A DNA stretch of 64,000 bases from JALOAR01 sp041649615 (GTDB taxonomy: Bacteria; Patescibacteriota; Minisyncoccia; UBA6257; Colwellbacteraceae): assembly GCA_041649615.1 (NCBI GenBank), contig JBAZMT010000002.1, positions 1 through 64,000 on the forward strand. The letters run 5' to 3'. Each line of letters starts with the position of its first letter. Positions within the stretch are counted from its first letter, which is position 1. The notes beneath the pieces were generated by a model. That model did no database searches and was not told the origin of the DNA. It worked only from the letters and a program-made list of their open reading frames with translations. Both the position numbers and the translations under genes were made by a program. Shown here piece by piece: positions 23,535 through 32,313 of this stretch.

Positions 23535-25608
23535 CGTTTAATTCGTTTTCTTCTCTTTCTGAGTTTAAATAAACCTCTCTCGGTTTCGCTCCATCGCCGG
23601 GACCGATGATGCCTTTGGATTCCATGATATCCAAGAGTCTTGCAGCCCGAGCATAACCGATTTTAAGACGTCTTTGCAATAATGAAGCGCTGGCTTTGCC
23701 TGCGTTCGAAACGACTTCTAAGGCGTCTGGAAACATATCGTCTTCCTCGTCATCGCTTGTGGCGGAACTCAATATTCCCTCAAGCTCGTGCGGGTCCGTG
23801 ACGGAAAGATCGTTTATTTCACCCTCGTTGTTATCAATAATAAATTGAGAAACGGCTTTGATTTCTTCATCGGTAAGATACGATCCTTGGATTCTTCTCG
23901 GCTTTGAGAGATCGGAAGAAACCAAAAGCATGTCTCCGCCTCCCAAAAGTTTTTCCGCTCCGGACGTATCAAGGATAGTGCGCGAGTCCACTTGGCTTGC
24001 TACCTGTAAGGCAATTCTTGTCGTGATATTCGCTTTGATGAGTCCAGTGATTACTTCAACGGACGGGCGCTGCGTGGAGACGATAAGGTGGATTCCGGTC
24101 GCGCGCGCCATTTGAGCGAGTCGCACGATGGAACTTTCAACTTCGCGTCCGTAAGCGGTCATCAAGTCGGCAAGCTCGTCTATTATGATGACGAGATACG
24201 GCATCGGGTCATTCTTGTGTTTGTCGTTAAAGCCTTTAATGTCTCTTACCCCTTCTCGCAGAAGAACTTCATAGCGCCTGTCCATTTCGGATATCGCATA
24301 ACGAAGAGCCGAAATAGCTTTTTTACCTTCGGTGATTACGGGGGTGATAAGATGGGGAAGACCGCTATAGACGGAAAGTTCAACGCGTTTCGGATCTATA
24401 AAGATGAAGCGGAGAGTTTCGGGGGAATTCTTGTAAAGAAGAGAAACGATTATGGAGTGAATGGTAACGCTTTTTCCGCTGCCAGTCGCGCCCGCGACAA
24501 GCAGGTGAGGCATTTTCGCGATATTCGGGAAAACCGGCTCTCCCGAAAGTCCTTTACCGAGAGCGAAACCGAGCGTTCCGGCAGAATTGAATTCGGGATA
24601 ATTTAAGAGGCTTCCAAGGCGAACGAGCGCCGCGGTTTTGTTGGGAACCTCAATTCCAACTAACGACTTTCCGGGAATCGGAGCTTCAATGCGCAAAGGA
24701 TGAGCTGCAAGCGCAAGTGATAGATCTTGATTCAAAGCGGTGATACGTGAAAGTTTTATGCCTTCAGCGGGCTTCAGGGTGTATCTCGTCACTTTCGGAC
24801 CGATCGTGATTTCTCCCATTTCCACCGGGATACCGAAGCTATCAAGAGTTCTTTTTATGATATTCGCGTTTGCCCTAAGGTCGCCTACGGTCGGTTTTTC
24901 CACGGAAGAATTGAGGATATCAAGCGGAGGAGGAACGTAATTTTTGAAGGATAACTTTTTTTCCGTTTTTTGGTTTCCTTTGGCAATGAATTCGGACGCA
25001 TCACCTGAAGAGGGGGTATTGTCTGCCGTTTCTGATTTTGGTTTGGACGAACCATTATTTTTTTCCGTTACGGTAACTTCATTTTCACCTTCGCCATTTA
25101 CGACAAGTTTTTCATTTTCCGTTTTTCTGATCTTTAGTTTTCCCAGATCAATTTTTATCGGAATATCAATAATGAAAATAAGCCCTATTAAAACGATGGA
25201 GGAAGTAAGAACGATACCTGCCGGGTGGCCAAACGGCATTTCAACGGCGCCGGCGGCGACACCGAGCCAGCCGCTTTTTCCCGGATAAATAATATCAATC
25301 AATCCGAGACTTCCGAGAACGAAAAGCGAACTTCCGATGATCGTTCGCTTCATTACCCCTCTTCTTCTTCCGAAAAGAAGCAAGACTCCGGCTCCAAGAA
25401 GAGTTACGGGAATGAGATAGTAACCGATACCGAGCAGAGTCGTACCTGCTTTAAATATGGCTTCACCAACGGGACCGGCCTTGTGAAAGCCGGCGAGCAG
25501 TAAAATCAAACCGAGGCATAAGAAAATTATTGCCCAGATTCCCATAAGGACCTCCGGGCGTATTTTTTCCTTTTCCGGAACGTTCCTTGTTCCAGTTTTT
25601 CTTGCCAT
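23524..25608 (-). CDS. ftsK: FtsK/SpoIIIE DNA translocase
   Basis: A 694-residue protein with four N-terminal membrane helices (about residues 20-160), a short charged linker (170-230) and the ATPase motor. Motor signatures: Walker A GATGSGKSV (G373-S380), Walker B LVIIIDELADL and STQRPSVEVITGLIKANI. The C-terminal gamma winged-helix domain is visible (SLLQRRLKIGYARAARLLDIMESKGIIGP). It pumps the chromosome through the division septum and recognises KOPS sites. TATAAT lies ten bases before the ATG, so a leaderless operon mRNA is likely. Confidence 0.96.
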   Translation of the reverse strand: MARKTGTRNVPEKEKIRPEVLMGIWAIIFLCLGLILLLAGFHKAGPVGEAIFKAGTTLLGIGYYLIPVTLLGAGVLLLFGRRRGVMKRTIIGSSLFVLGSLGLIDIIYPGKSGWLGVAAGAVEMPFGHPAGIVLTSSIVLIGLIFIIDIPIKIDLGKLKIRKTENEKLVVNGEGENEVTVTEKNNGSSKPKSETADNTPSSGDASEFIAKGNQKTEKKLSFKNYVPPPLDILNSSVEKPTVGDLRANANIIKRTLDSFGIPVEMGEITIGPKVTRYTLKPAEGIKLSRITALNQDLSLALAAHPLRIEAPIPGKSLVGIEVPNKTAALVRLGSLLNYPEFNSAGTLGFALGKGLSGEPVFPNIAKMPHLLVAGATGSGKSVTIHSIIVSLLYKNSPETLRFIFIDPKRVELSVYSGLPHLITPVITEGKKAISALRYAISEMDRRYEVLLREGVRDIKGFNDKHKNDPMPYLVIIIDELADLMTAYGREVESSIVRLAQMARATGIHLIVSTQRPSVEVITGLIKANITTRIALQVASQVDSRTILDTSGAEKLLGGGDMLLVSSDLSKPRRIQGSYLTDEEIKAVSQFIIDNNEGEINDLSVTDPHELEGILSSATSDDEEDDMFPDALEVVSNAGKASASLLQRRLKIGYARAARLLDIMESKGIIGPGDGAKPREVYLNSEREENELNDER

Positions 25609-25618
25609 AATCCAACTA

Positions 25619-25624
25619 ATTATA
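25619..25624 (-). promoter_or_regulatory. -10 box of the ftsK operon
   Basis: The minus strand reads TATAAT, ten bases before the ftsK ATG. The divergent phosphohexomutase has its own box at 25664-25669. Confidence 0.45.
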
Positions 25625-25663
25625 GGTAGCTTACGGACAAAACTAAAGGGTTCCCGCTCGTGT

Positions 25664-25669
25664 TATTAT
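25664..25669 (+). promoter_or_regulatory. -10 box of the split phosphohexomutase
   Basis: TATTAT, nine bases before the ATG at 25679. Confidence 0.4.
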
Positions 25670-25678
25670 TAAAAGTCA

Positions 25679-26077
25679 ATGGATAAAATAACGCCTTCGG
25701 TTTTTCGGGCTTACGACATTCGGGGCATATATCCTAAAGAGATAAACGAAGAGACTGTCCGTGTTGTGGTTCAGTTTCTTTCGCAATCGGTGTTTTCCGA
25801 AGGAAAAATAGTTGTCGCGATGGATGCTAGGCAAAGCTCTAAAAAATTGTTCCGAGCGGTAAAAAATGCCTTGAAAGGAAGAGAACTAATAGAGGTCGGT
25901 TATGCCACAACTCCCATGTTTTATTATCTTTCAAACAGGTTTTCTGCGGCCGGAGGGGTAATGGTTACGGCTTCTCATAACGATCAAGAGTGGAACGGAT
26001 TAAAGGTTGTAGGACCGAGGGCTGAAGCGATAAGCGGAGACGAGATAGAAGAAAGAATGAAGAAAAATGAAAATTAA
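25679..26077 (+). CDS. Phosphohexomutase, N-terminal domain (split gene part 1)
   Basis: A 132-residue protein corresponding to domain 1 of phosphomannomutase/phosphoglucomutase. It opens with FRAYDIRGIYPKEINEETV and carries the phosphoserine loop VTASHNDQEWNGLK near its end. It stops with ...EERMKKNEN, 11 bp after the start of the second part, which continues in the +1 frame with domains 2-4. The two parts total 433 residues, the normal length of one enzyme, so nothing is missing. Either a real fission with coupled translation, a programmed frameshift in the A-rich junction, or a recent or sequencing indel. Confidence 0.85.
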   Translation: MDKITPSVFRAYDIRGIYPKEINEETVRVVVQFLSQSVFSEGKIVVAMDARQSSKKLFRAVKNALKGRELIEVGYATTPMFYYLSNRFSAAGGVMVTASHNDQEWNGLKVVGPRAEAISGDEIEERMKKNEN

Positions 26078-26972
26078 GGAAAAATTTTTGAAAGTATACG
26101 CCGAATTTCTTTCGGGGGAGTTAAAAATACTCCGGAAAATAAAAATCGTTTTTGACGCCTCAAACGGATTTGCCGGCCAGATAATAAAAGAGGCGATAGG
26201 AGGAAACCAGCTTATTCAACCGATATTTATAAATTGCCGGCCGGACGGGAAATTTCCCGCTCACGGGCCGAATTCTTCCGCTCCCGGAGCAGCGGATGAG
26301 CTTATAAAAGAAGTCGTTCAGAAGAAGGCAGACGCCGGGTTTATTTTTGACGGAGACGGAGACAGGGTGATTATCGCCGATGAAAAGGGTAACTTGATTC
26401 ATCCGGATCTTGTGATCAGACTTTATACCAAGCACTATCACCCAGAAAAAATAATTATTGACCGGCGAATAGGGTGGTTCGTAAAGGAAGATCTTCGCAC
26501 CGAAGAAAAGGTATCAATAATAAAATCAAAAATAGGACATCTTAATGTTAAAAGAACCATGAAGGAAAACGGCGCCGATTTTGGGGCAGAAGGGTCGGGA
26601 CACTATTATTTTCCGGTAGAAGGCACTTACATAGATTCCGGCGCGATAATGACTATGAGAATGATGACGATAATATCTGAAGACGGATCTCTTTCCGAAT
26701 GGGTTTCGCGTCAAAAGCCGTATTTTAGATCGGGAGAAATATCTTTTTCAGTCGCCTCCGCGGAAAGGAACATTAAGTCGGTAGCGGATTATGCTAGAAA
26801 GAACGGATTTGAATTGGATTTTGAAGACGGACTGTATGCCGAGAAAGAAGATTTTCGCTTTTTACTGAGACCGGCGGCGAATGAACCGCTTATAAGGATG
26901 AATGCGGAAGCGAAAGAAGAAAACGTCTTGAAAAAAGGGGTTAACCTGATACAATCGCTTATCAGCGAATAA
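26067..26972 (+). CDS. Phosphohexomutase, domains 2-4 (split gene part 2)
   Basis: A 301-residue protein holding the rest of the mutase: domain 2 with the metal-binding loop FDGDGDRV (about residue 94), domain 3 with the sugar-binding region GAEGSGHYYF, and domain 4 with the phosphate-binding RPAANEPLIRMNAEA, close to the usual RxSGTEP pattern. It cannot work alone because the active-site serine is in part 1. The enzyme would interconvert sugar 6- and 1-phosphates for surface polysaccharide synthesis. Its ATG lies inside the last codons of part 1. Confidence 0.85.
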   Translation: MKIKEKFLKVYAEFLSGELKILRKIKIVFDASNGFAGQIIKEAIGGNQLIQPIFINCRPDGKFPAHGPNSSAPGAADELIKEVVQKKADAGFIFDGDGDRVIIADEKGNLIHPDLVIRLYTKHYHPEKIIIDRRIGWFVKEDLRTEEKVSIIKSKIGHLNVKRTMKENGADFGAEGSGHYYFPVEGTYIDSGAIMTMRMMTIISEDGSLSEWVSRQKPYFRSGEISFSVASAERNIKSVADYARKNGFELDFEDGLYAEKEDFRFLLRPAANEPLIRMNAEAKEENVLKKGVNLIQSLISE

Positions 26973-27007
26973 AGACTAAACGAGGGAGAGCATTCTCCCA
27001 ACGAATT

Positions 27008-27586
27008 ATGAAAGACGTCATTGTAATAGACATTGAGACAAAGAATACTTTTTACGACGTGGGCGGAGAACAAAATATCGCTCGTCTTGAAATGTCTTTG
27101 GCGTGCGCATACTCGTACAACAAAAACGAATACTTAAGCTTTTGGGAGAACGACGTGAAAGATTTGGGACAGATGTTAAAAGACGCGGCCTTTGTCGTCG
27201 GATTTAGCATAAACAGATTTGATTTGCCGGTGCTTGATAAATATTTTGATTTCAGCACGAAAGCGTTGAGGAGAGTTGACCTGCTTGAGGAAATAGAGGT
27301 AAGCGTCGGAAAAAGAATCGGATTAGATCTTCTTGCGCGAGCCAATTTGGGGACGGGCAAAACGCACAACGGGCTTGAAGCCATTAAATTTTGGAACGAA
27401 GGGAATTTAAAGGAATTGGAAGAATACTGCCTGAATGACGTAAAAGTAACGAAAGAGCTTTTTGATCTTGCAAAGGGACAGAAATACCTTATGATGCCCG
27501 AAAAAGGAACGGAAGCGTTGAGAAAAGTCAGTCTGGATTTTGATGAAAAAATCAGGGAAGCGACAACCGAAAATACTTTATTTTGA
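27008..27586 (+). CDS. RNase H-like 3'-5' exonuclease (DEDD type)
   Basis: A 192-residue protein with the four acidic residues of DEDD exonucleases: DIETK at residues 8-12, GFSINRFDLPVL near 75, and LNDVKVTKELF near 150. It resembles the YprB/RNase_H_2 ribonuclease-H-like domain that is often fused to helicases. Here it stands alone. The C-terminal 16 codons overlap the following cysteine desulfurase. Cellular role not known; nucleic-acid trimming is inferred from the fold. Confidence 0.8.
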   Translation: MKDVIVIDIETKNTFYDVGGEQNIARLEMSLACAYSYNKNEYLSFWENDVKDLGQMLKDAAFVVGFSINRFDLPVLDKYFDFSTKALRRVDLLEEIEVSVGKRIGLDLLARANLGTGKTHNGLEAIKFWNEGNLKELEEYCLNDVKVTKELFDLAKGQKYLMMPEKGTEALRKVSLDFDEKIREATTENTLF

Positions 27587-28748
27587 TTACGCGGCAACCG
27601 CGCCGATAACGGCAAGCGCGGAAAAAGCGATGAAGCTGGCCTACGGTTCTTCTTTTGGGAATCCGGGATCAATTCATCGAGCCGGAATGAATGCGAGCGC
27701 TTTGCTTGATAAGGCAAGAGAAACAGTCGCTTTATCTTTGGGCGGAGATTTCAGCGGAATCGTTTTTACTTCTTCGGCGACCGAAGCCAATAATTTAGTT
27801 ATTCGGGGAGTAGCAAAAAAATATATGGTCCGGAGAAGAACCGAAAGTTTCGGTTTGCCCGCGAGAGTCATTATTTCCGCGGCAGAACACGAATCGGTAG
27901 ATCGGATGGCGGAAAAATTGTCGGAAGAAGGAACGGAAGTCATTCGCGTGCCGGTTTATAAGAACGGAAAGGTAAATATAAAAGCGCTGAAAGAAGCCTT
28001 AAACGAAAGAACGGTAGTGGTTTCTCTCATATTCGTAAACAACGAAACGGGGGCGGTGAACGATGTGCTAAAAGTATCGGAAATAATTAAGGAGAAGAAA
28101 AAAGGAGAATATCCTATATTTCACGTTGATGCTTCCCAGGCTTTTCAATACGAAGACTGTTCTTTTAATAGTACGGGAGCGGACGTAATAACGCTCTCAT
28201 CTCACAAAATAGGCGGTCCGAAGGGAGCCGGCGCCGCGTGTTTTAGAAACAACGCCATTACTAGGCTTGTTGAGCCCATAACGTATGGTGGAGGACAAGA
28301 ATTCGGAATGCGATCGGGCACGGAAAACGTACCGGCGATTTCCGGTTTCGCTGTGGCGATCAAAGAAGCCGATAGCTTAAGAAACAAAGAAATCAAGCGA
28401 GTAAGCGCGCTTAAAAAAATATTAATCCGGGAAATAGAGCGCTTGGTTCCCAAAGCCGAAGTTAACGGACCGGAACTGGAAGAGAGTTCGCCTCACATAT
28501 TAAATGTCTGGCTACCGGGCATTTCAGCCGAGGAAATAATCGTGGCGATGGATATGGAAGGCAGCGCCATATCGTACGGTTCGGCCTGTTCCGCGAGGGC
28601 GTTTAGACAATCAAGGATTTTGAGGGCAATGGGACATAAAGAAAACCGGGCGAGGGAGTCTGTGAGGATTAGCCTTGGCCGAGAGACTAAAATGGAGGAT
28701 ATCCGGAAATTTGTAATAATTTTCAAGAAAGTAATCGCCAAATTTTAG
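27543..28748 (+). CDS. Cysteine desulfurase (NifS/IscS-like), first copy
   Basis: A 401-residue PLP enzyme that removes sulfur from cysteine for Fe-S clusters or tRNA thiolation. It shows YFDYAATAPI, SSATEANNLV, AAEHESVDRM, FVNNETGAV, the PLP lysine in SSHKIGGPKGAG, and the catalytic-Cys loop SYGSACSARAFRQS. It overlaps the exonuclease gene by 44 bp. A second, closer NifS paralogue with its own IscU scaffold lies at 59543, so this copy may serve another acceptor; no mnmA or thiI gene is seen next to it. Confidence 0.9.
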   Translation: MKKSGKRQPKILYFDYAATAPITASAEKAMKLAYGSSFGNPGSIHRAGMNASALLDKARETVALSLGGDFSGIVFTSSATEANNLVIRGVAKKYMVRRRTESFGLPARVIISAAEHESVDRMAEKLSEEGTEVIRVPVYKNGKVNIKALKEALNERTVVVSLIFVNNETGAVNDVLKVSEIIKEKKKGEYPIFHVDASQAFQYEDCSFNSTGADVITLSSHKIGGPKGAGAACFRNNAITRLVEPITYGGGQEFGMRSGTENVPAISGFAVAIKEADSLRNKEIKRVSALKKILIREIERLVPKAEVNGPELEESSPHILNVWLPGISAEEIIVAMDMEGSAISYGSACSARAFRQSRILRAMGHKENRARESVRISLGRETKMEDIRKFVIIFKKVIAKF

Positions 28749-28772
28749 TTTTTAAAGCCATCTTTCATGTGG

Positions 28773-28778
28773 CATAAT
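28773..28778 (+). promoter_or_regulatory. -10 box of ileS
   Basis: CATAAT, five bases before the ATG at 28784. Confidence 0.4.
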
Positions 28779-28783
28779 TCAGC

Positions 28784-31700
28784 ATGATGCTTAAAGAGAA
28801 ATCAAACATTCCTGAGATAGAAAACGAAGTCCTAAAATTTTGGGAAGACGCCCGTATTTTTGAAAAAACGATAGAACAAAGAAAGGAAAAGAAAGCTTTT
28901 TCTTTTTATGACGGGCCTCCGTTTGCAACGGGACTTCCTCATTATGGACACATACTCGCGACTACCATTAAAGACACCGTTACGAGATTTTGGACGATGA
29001 AGGGCCATAGGGTTGAAAGACGTGTAGGATGGGATTGCCACGGACTGCCGGTGGAAAATCTCATAGAAAAAGAACTGGGATTAAAGGACAAAAAAGCGAT
29101 AGAGGAGTACGGCATAGAAAATTTCAACAACGCTTGCCGAGCGGCGGTTTTTCGTTCGGTTGGCGATTTTCAAGAGACGTTAAAACGGGTCGGGCGATGG
29201 GCTGATTATGCCAACTCGTACGCTACGCTTGATAACACTTATATGGAATCCGTCTGGTGGGTGTTTAAGGAACTTTGGAAAAGAAATTTGATCTATTCCG
29301 ATTATCGGGTCACGCCTTACTGTCCCCGATGCGGTACCCCTCTTTCCAATTTTGAAGTAAATCAGGGATATAAAAACGCGACCGATCCGGCAATATTCGT
29401 AAAATTTAAGCTTAAAGAGCAACAGGATAACATACCTACTTATTTTGTGGCTTGGACCACGACGCCGTGGACACTTACGGCGAATGCGGCGCTTGCGGTT
29501 AAAGAAGACATTGAATACGCCTATGTCATAAAGGAAACGGAGAGGGGAAAAGAAAGGCTTATTCTTGCGAAAGATCGGTTACTGGCCGCGGGAATCACCG
29601 ATCTGCCGGAAAAAGTGGTACATGGAAAAGAGCTTCGGGGAATGGAATATATTCCGCTGTTTTCTTTCGTGGAACCGAAAAAGAAAGCTTATTTTGTCGT
29701 AGCTACCGATTTTGTATCGGTAGAAGAAGGAAGCGGAATAGTGCACATTGCGCCGGCTTTCGGCGCGGATGATATGGAAGCGGCTCGGAAAAACGGAATC
29801 CCAGTAATACTTACCGTAAACAAGGAAGGGAGATTCATAGACGAAGTTAAACCCTGGAACGGACAATTGGTCAAAAAAACCGATACGGAAATAATCAGAC
29901 ATCTTAAGTCGGAAGAAGCGTTACTCAAAGAAGAAACCGTGGATCACGAATATCCTTTCTGCTGGAGATGCGACACGCCTCTTCTTTATTACCCCATAGA
30001 CAGTTGGTACGTAGCGGTAACGAAGATCAGGGATAAACTCGTAAAGAACAACGAAAAAATAAGATGGGTTCCGGCGCATATAAAGACGGGGAGATTCGGC
30101 AAGTGGCTCAAGGATACGAGAGATTGGGCGATTTCCAGAAACAGATTCTGGGGGGCGCCGATGCCGGTTTGGAAATGCGCCGATTGCAACGCTTACATTC
30201 CGGTCGGCTCGCTTGAAGAACTTGAAAAATTAACGCCCACGAATAATGAATATTTTTTGATGCGCCACGGAGAGGCGGATTCAAACGTTTTGGATATCGT
30301 TTCTTCTTATCCGGAAAAAGCCGAAATCGGTCTCACGAAAAAAGGAATAAAGCAGGTTCAAGATGCGGCAAAACTTCTAAAAAGAGAAAAGATAGATTTA
30401 ATAATTTCCTCGCCGTTAAAAAGAACGACCGAGACGGCGAAGATAATCGCAGAGGCTTTAGCTAAAAAATATTCGGTTGACGAAAGGCTCACCGAATATA
30501 ATTTCGGTTCGCTAAATGGACGGGGAACGGAGGAATTTGAAGCGCTTGTCGGCGGGCACGCGGGAAAATTCAGCAAAGCGCCGGAAGGAGGAGAGACGAT
30601 AGTAGAAGTGAGGAAAAGGATGATTGATTTCTTGAACGACCTAGAAGAAAGCCATAAAGGCAAAAAGATATTGCTTATCGGTCACGGAGACCCTCTTTGG
30701 GTGCTTGAGGGCACGATGAAAGGAATGGACAGGGAAAAACTGGTAGGCGAGAGGAAAAAAATAATGCCAAAACCCGGAGAGGTAAAGAATATGAAATTCG
30801 GGAAAATGCCTCTTGATGAAAGCGGAGAACTAAACATGCATCGCCCCTACATTGATGAAGTGAAAATAAAATGTCCCAAGTGCGGAGGGGAAGCGAAGAG
30901 AGAATCCCAAGTGTTTGATTGCTGGTTTGAATCGGGTTCAATGCCTTACGCGTCTTGGCATTATCCGTTTGAAAACAAAAAGAAAGTGGAACGTATTTTC
31001 CCGGCCGATTTCATAGCGGAAGGATTAGACCAAACGAGAGGATGGTTTTACACGCTTCATGTTCTCGCAACGGCTCTAACGTCTAAAAATTCCCAGTTCG
31101 GCAAAGATAAACCCGCGTTCAAGAACGTTATCGTAAACGGGCTCATATTGGACGAATTCGGGCGAAAACTTTCCAAAAAACTTCGAAATTACACCGAACC
31201 GGAAATACTGATAGATAAAACCGGAGCGGACGCTCTTCGGTATTTCTTATTAAGCTCCACTTCGATCGGGGAAGATTATCGTTTTTCGGATAAGGGGGTG
31301 ATTGAGACAAAAACGAGAGTAACGGAGAGACTTTTGAATTCCTATAATTTTTTCTCAATGTATGCACGCGACGCGGACAGGGCGGAAGAATACAATCTTC
31401 CGGCGAAAGAAAACATTTTAGACGTTTGGATAAAAGCCAGGTTCAAACAAGCGGTACGGCAAATAAATATAAATATGGAGAAGTACGAACTGACTCAAGC
31501 AACGAGACCGATAGCAGAACTGTTAGACGACTTTTCAAACTGGTACATAAGGCGTTCCAGGACGAGGCTTCAGCGCTCGGAATCGGAAGATGATTTTTAT
31601 GCCGCTTCAAAAACTCTTTACGATTGCCTTGTTCTGGCGGCGAAATTAATGGCGCCTTTTACCCCCTTTATTGCGGAAGCGGTGTATAAATCGCTTACAG

Positions 31701-32263
31701 CTCGCAAGGAATCGGTTCATCTTGAAGAATGGCCTAATTTAGGAGAGATAACCAAAGAAGAAGAGCGGCTTATAGAGACAATGGCTTTCGCGCGAATAGC
31801 GGCGAGCCAAATTCTGGCAAAAAGATCGGAGGCAAACATAAAAGTTCGGCAGCCGCTCAAGTCTTATAAAACTTCTCTAAAAGAATTGGACGGACAAACG
31901 GAGATTCTCGCGCTCATCGCCGATGAAGCGAACGTAGGTCAGGTGATTTACGATGAATCTGCCGGAGAATCGGGAGTGCTTGATACGGAAATGACCGAAG
32001 ATTTGAGAAAGGCAGGAATATTAAGAGAACTCATGAGACTTACGCAGGACATGAGACAAAAAGCGGGGTTTAAACCGAAAGAAAAAGCCGCATTCTACAT
32101 TTACTCGGAGGACGAGGAAATCAATAAAGTGATTTTAGAAAATGAGGAAAAATTAAAGAAAGACCTGTCGCTTAAAGAATTAAGAACGCAAAAAGACGAC
32201 GATATGAAGATCACAAACGAGACTAAAATTGCAGATAGCGAAATTTGGGCAGGAATAAGATAG
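28784..32263 (+). CDS. ileS: Isoleucyl-tRNA synthetase with inserted histidine-phosphatase domain
   Basis: A 1159-residue synthetase; typical IleRS is 930-1050. Class I core with HIGH-equivalent PHYGH (52-56), the CP1 editing domain (about 200-410) and KLSKK (795-799), followed by an anticodon-binding domain. Between SLEELEKLTP (about residue 485) and the RPYIDEVKIKCPKCGG zinc region (about 690) sits a complete histidine-phosphatase (phosphoglycerate-mutase-like) domain: RHGE (R494, H495), SSPLKR (R547), TEYNFGSLNG (E571) and IGHGDP (H634). All four catalytic residues are kept. The reading frame is continuous and synthetase sequence resumes exactly where expected. The substrate of the extra domain is unknown. 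Confidence 0.95.
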   Translation: MMLKEKSNIPEIENEVLKFWEDARIFEKTIEQRKEKKAFSFYDGPPFATGLPHYGHILATTIKDTVTRFWTMKGHRVERRVGWDCHGLPVENLIEKELGLKDKKAIEEYGIENFNNACRAAVFRSVGDFQETLKRVGRWADYANSYATLDNTYMESVWWVFKELWKRNLIYSDYRVTPYCPRCGTPLSNFEVNQGYKNATDPAIFVKFKLKEQQDNIPTYFVAWTTTPWTLTANAALAVKEDIEYAYVIKETERGKERLILAKDRLLAAGITDLPEKVVHGKELRGMEYIPLFSFVEPKKKAYFVVATDFVSVEEGSGIVHIAPAFGADDMEAARKNGIPVILTVNKEGRFIDEVKPWNGQLVKKTDTEIIRHLKSEEALLKEETVDHEYPFCWRCDTPLLYYPIDSWYVAVTKIRDKLVKNNEKIRWVPAHIKTGRFGKWLKDTRDWAISRNRFWGAPMPVWKCADCNAYIPVGSLEELEKLTPTNNEYFLMRHGEADSNVLDIVSSYPEKAEIGLTKKGIKQVQDAAKLLKREKIDLIISSPLKRTTETAKIIAEALAKKYSVDERLTEYNFGSLNGRGTEEFEALVGGHAGKFSKAPEGGETIVEVRKRMIDFLNDLEESHKGKKILLIGHGDPLWVLEGTMKGMDREKLVGERKKIMPKPGEVKNMKFGKMPLDESGELNMHRPYIDEVKIKCPKCGGEAKRESQVFDCWFESGSMPYASWHYPFENKKKVERIFPADFIAEGLDQTRGWFYTLHVLATALTSKNSQFGKDKPAFKNVIVNGLILDEFGRKLSKKLRNYTEPEILIDKTGADALRYFLLSSTSIGEDYRFSDKGVIETKTRVTERLLNSYNFFSMYARDADRAEEYNLPAKENILDVWIKARFKQAVRQININMEKYELTQATRPIAELLDDFSNWYIRRSRTRLQRSESEDDFYAASKTLYDCLVLAAKLMAPFTPFIAEAVYKSLTARKESVHLEEWPNLGEITKEEERLIETMAFARIAASQILAKRSEANIKVRQPLKSYKTSLKELDGQTEILALIADEANVGQVIYDESAGESGVLDTEMTEDLRKAGILRELMRLTQDMRQKAGFKPKEKAAFYIYSEDEEINKVILENEEKLKKDLSLKELRTQKDDDMKITNETKIADSEIWAGIR

Positions 32264-32271
32264 GAATTTAA

Positions 32272-32307
32272 TTCTGTAAATAGTGACGATCGTCACTATT
32301 TACAGAA
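32272..32307. terminator. 36-bp perfect palindrome between ileS and trpS
   Basis: Perfect palindrome without a loop, core TAGTGACGATCGTCACTA flanked by CTGTAAA/TTTACAG. The same core occurs at 61266-61303. It lies between convergent ileS and trpS and can serve as a bidirectional terminator. Confidence 0.7.
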
Positions 32308-32313
32308 ATAGGG

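Noticed and set aside
28784..32263. IleRS phosphatase block as an assembly chimera or frameshift product
   Set aside because: The frame is continuous over 3.4 kb, codon style is uniform, and synthetase sequence resumes exactly at the expected point.
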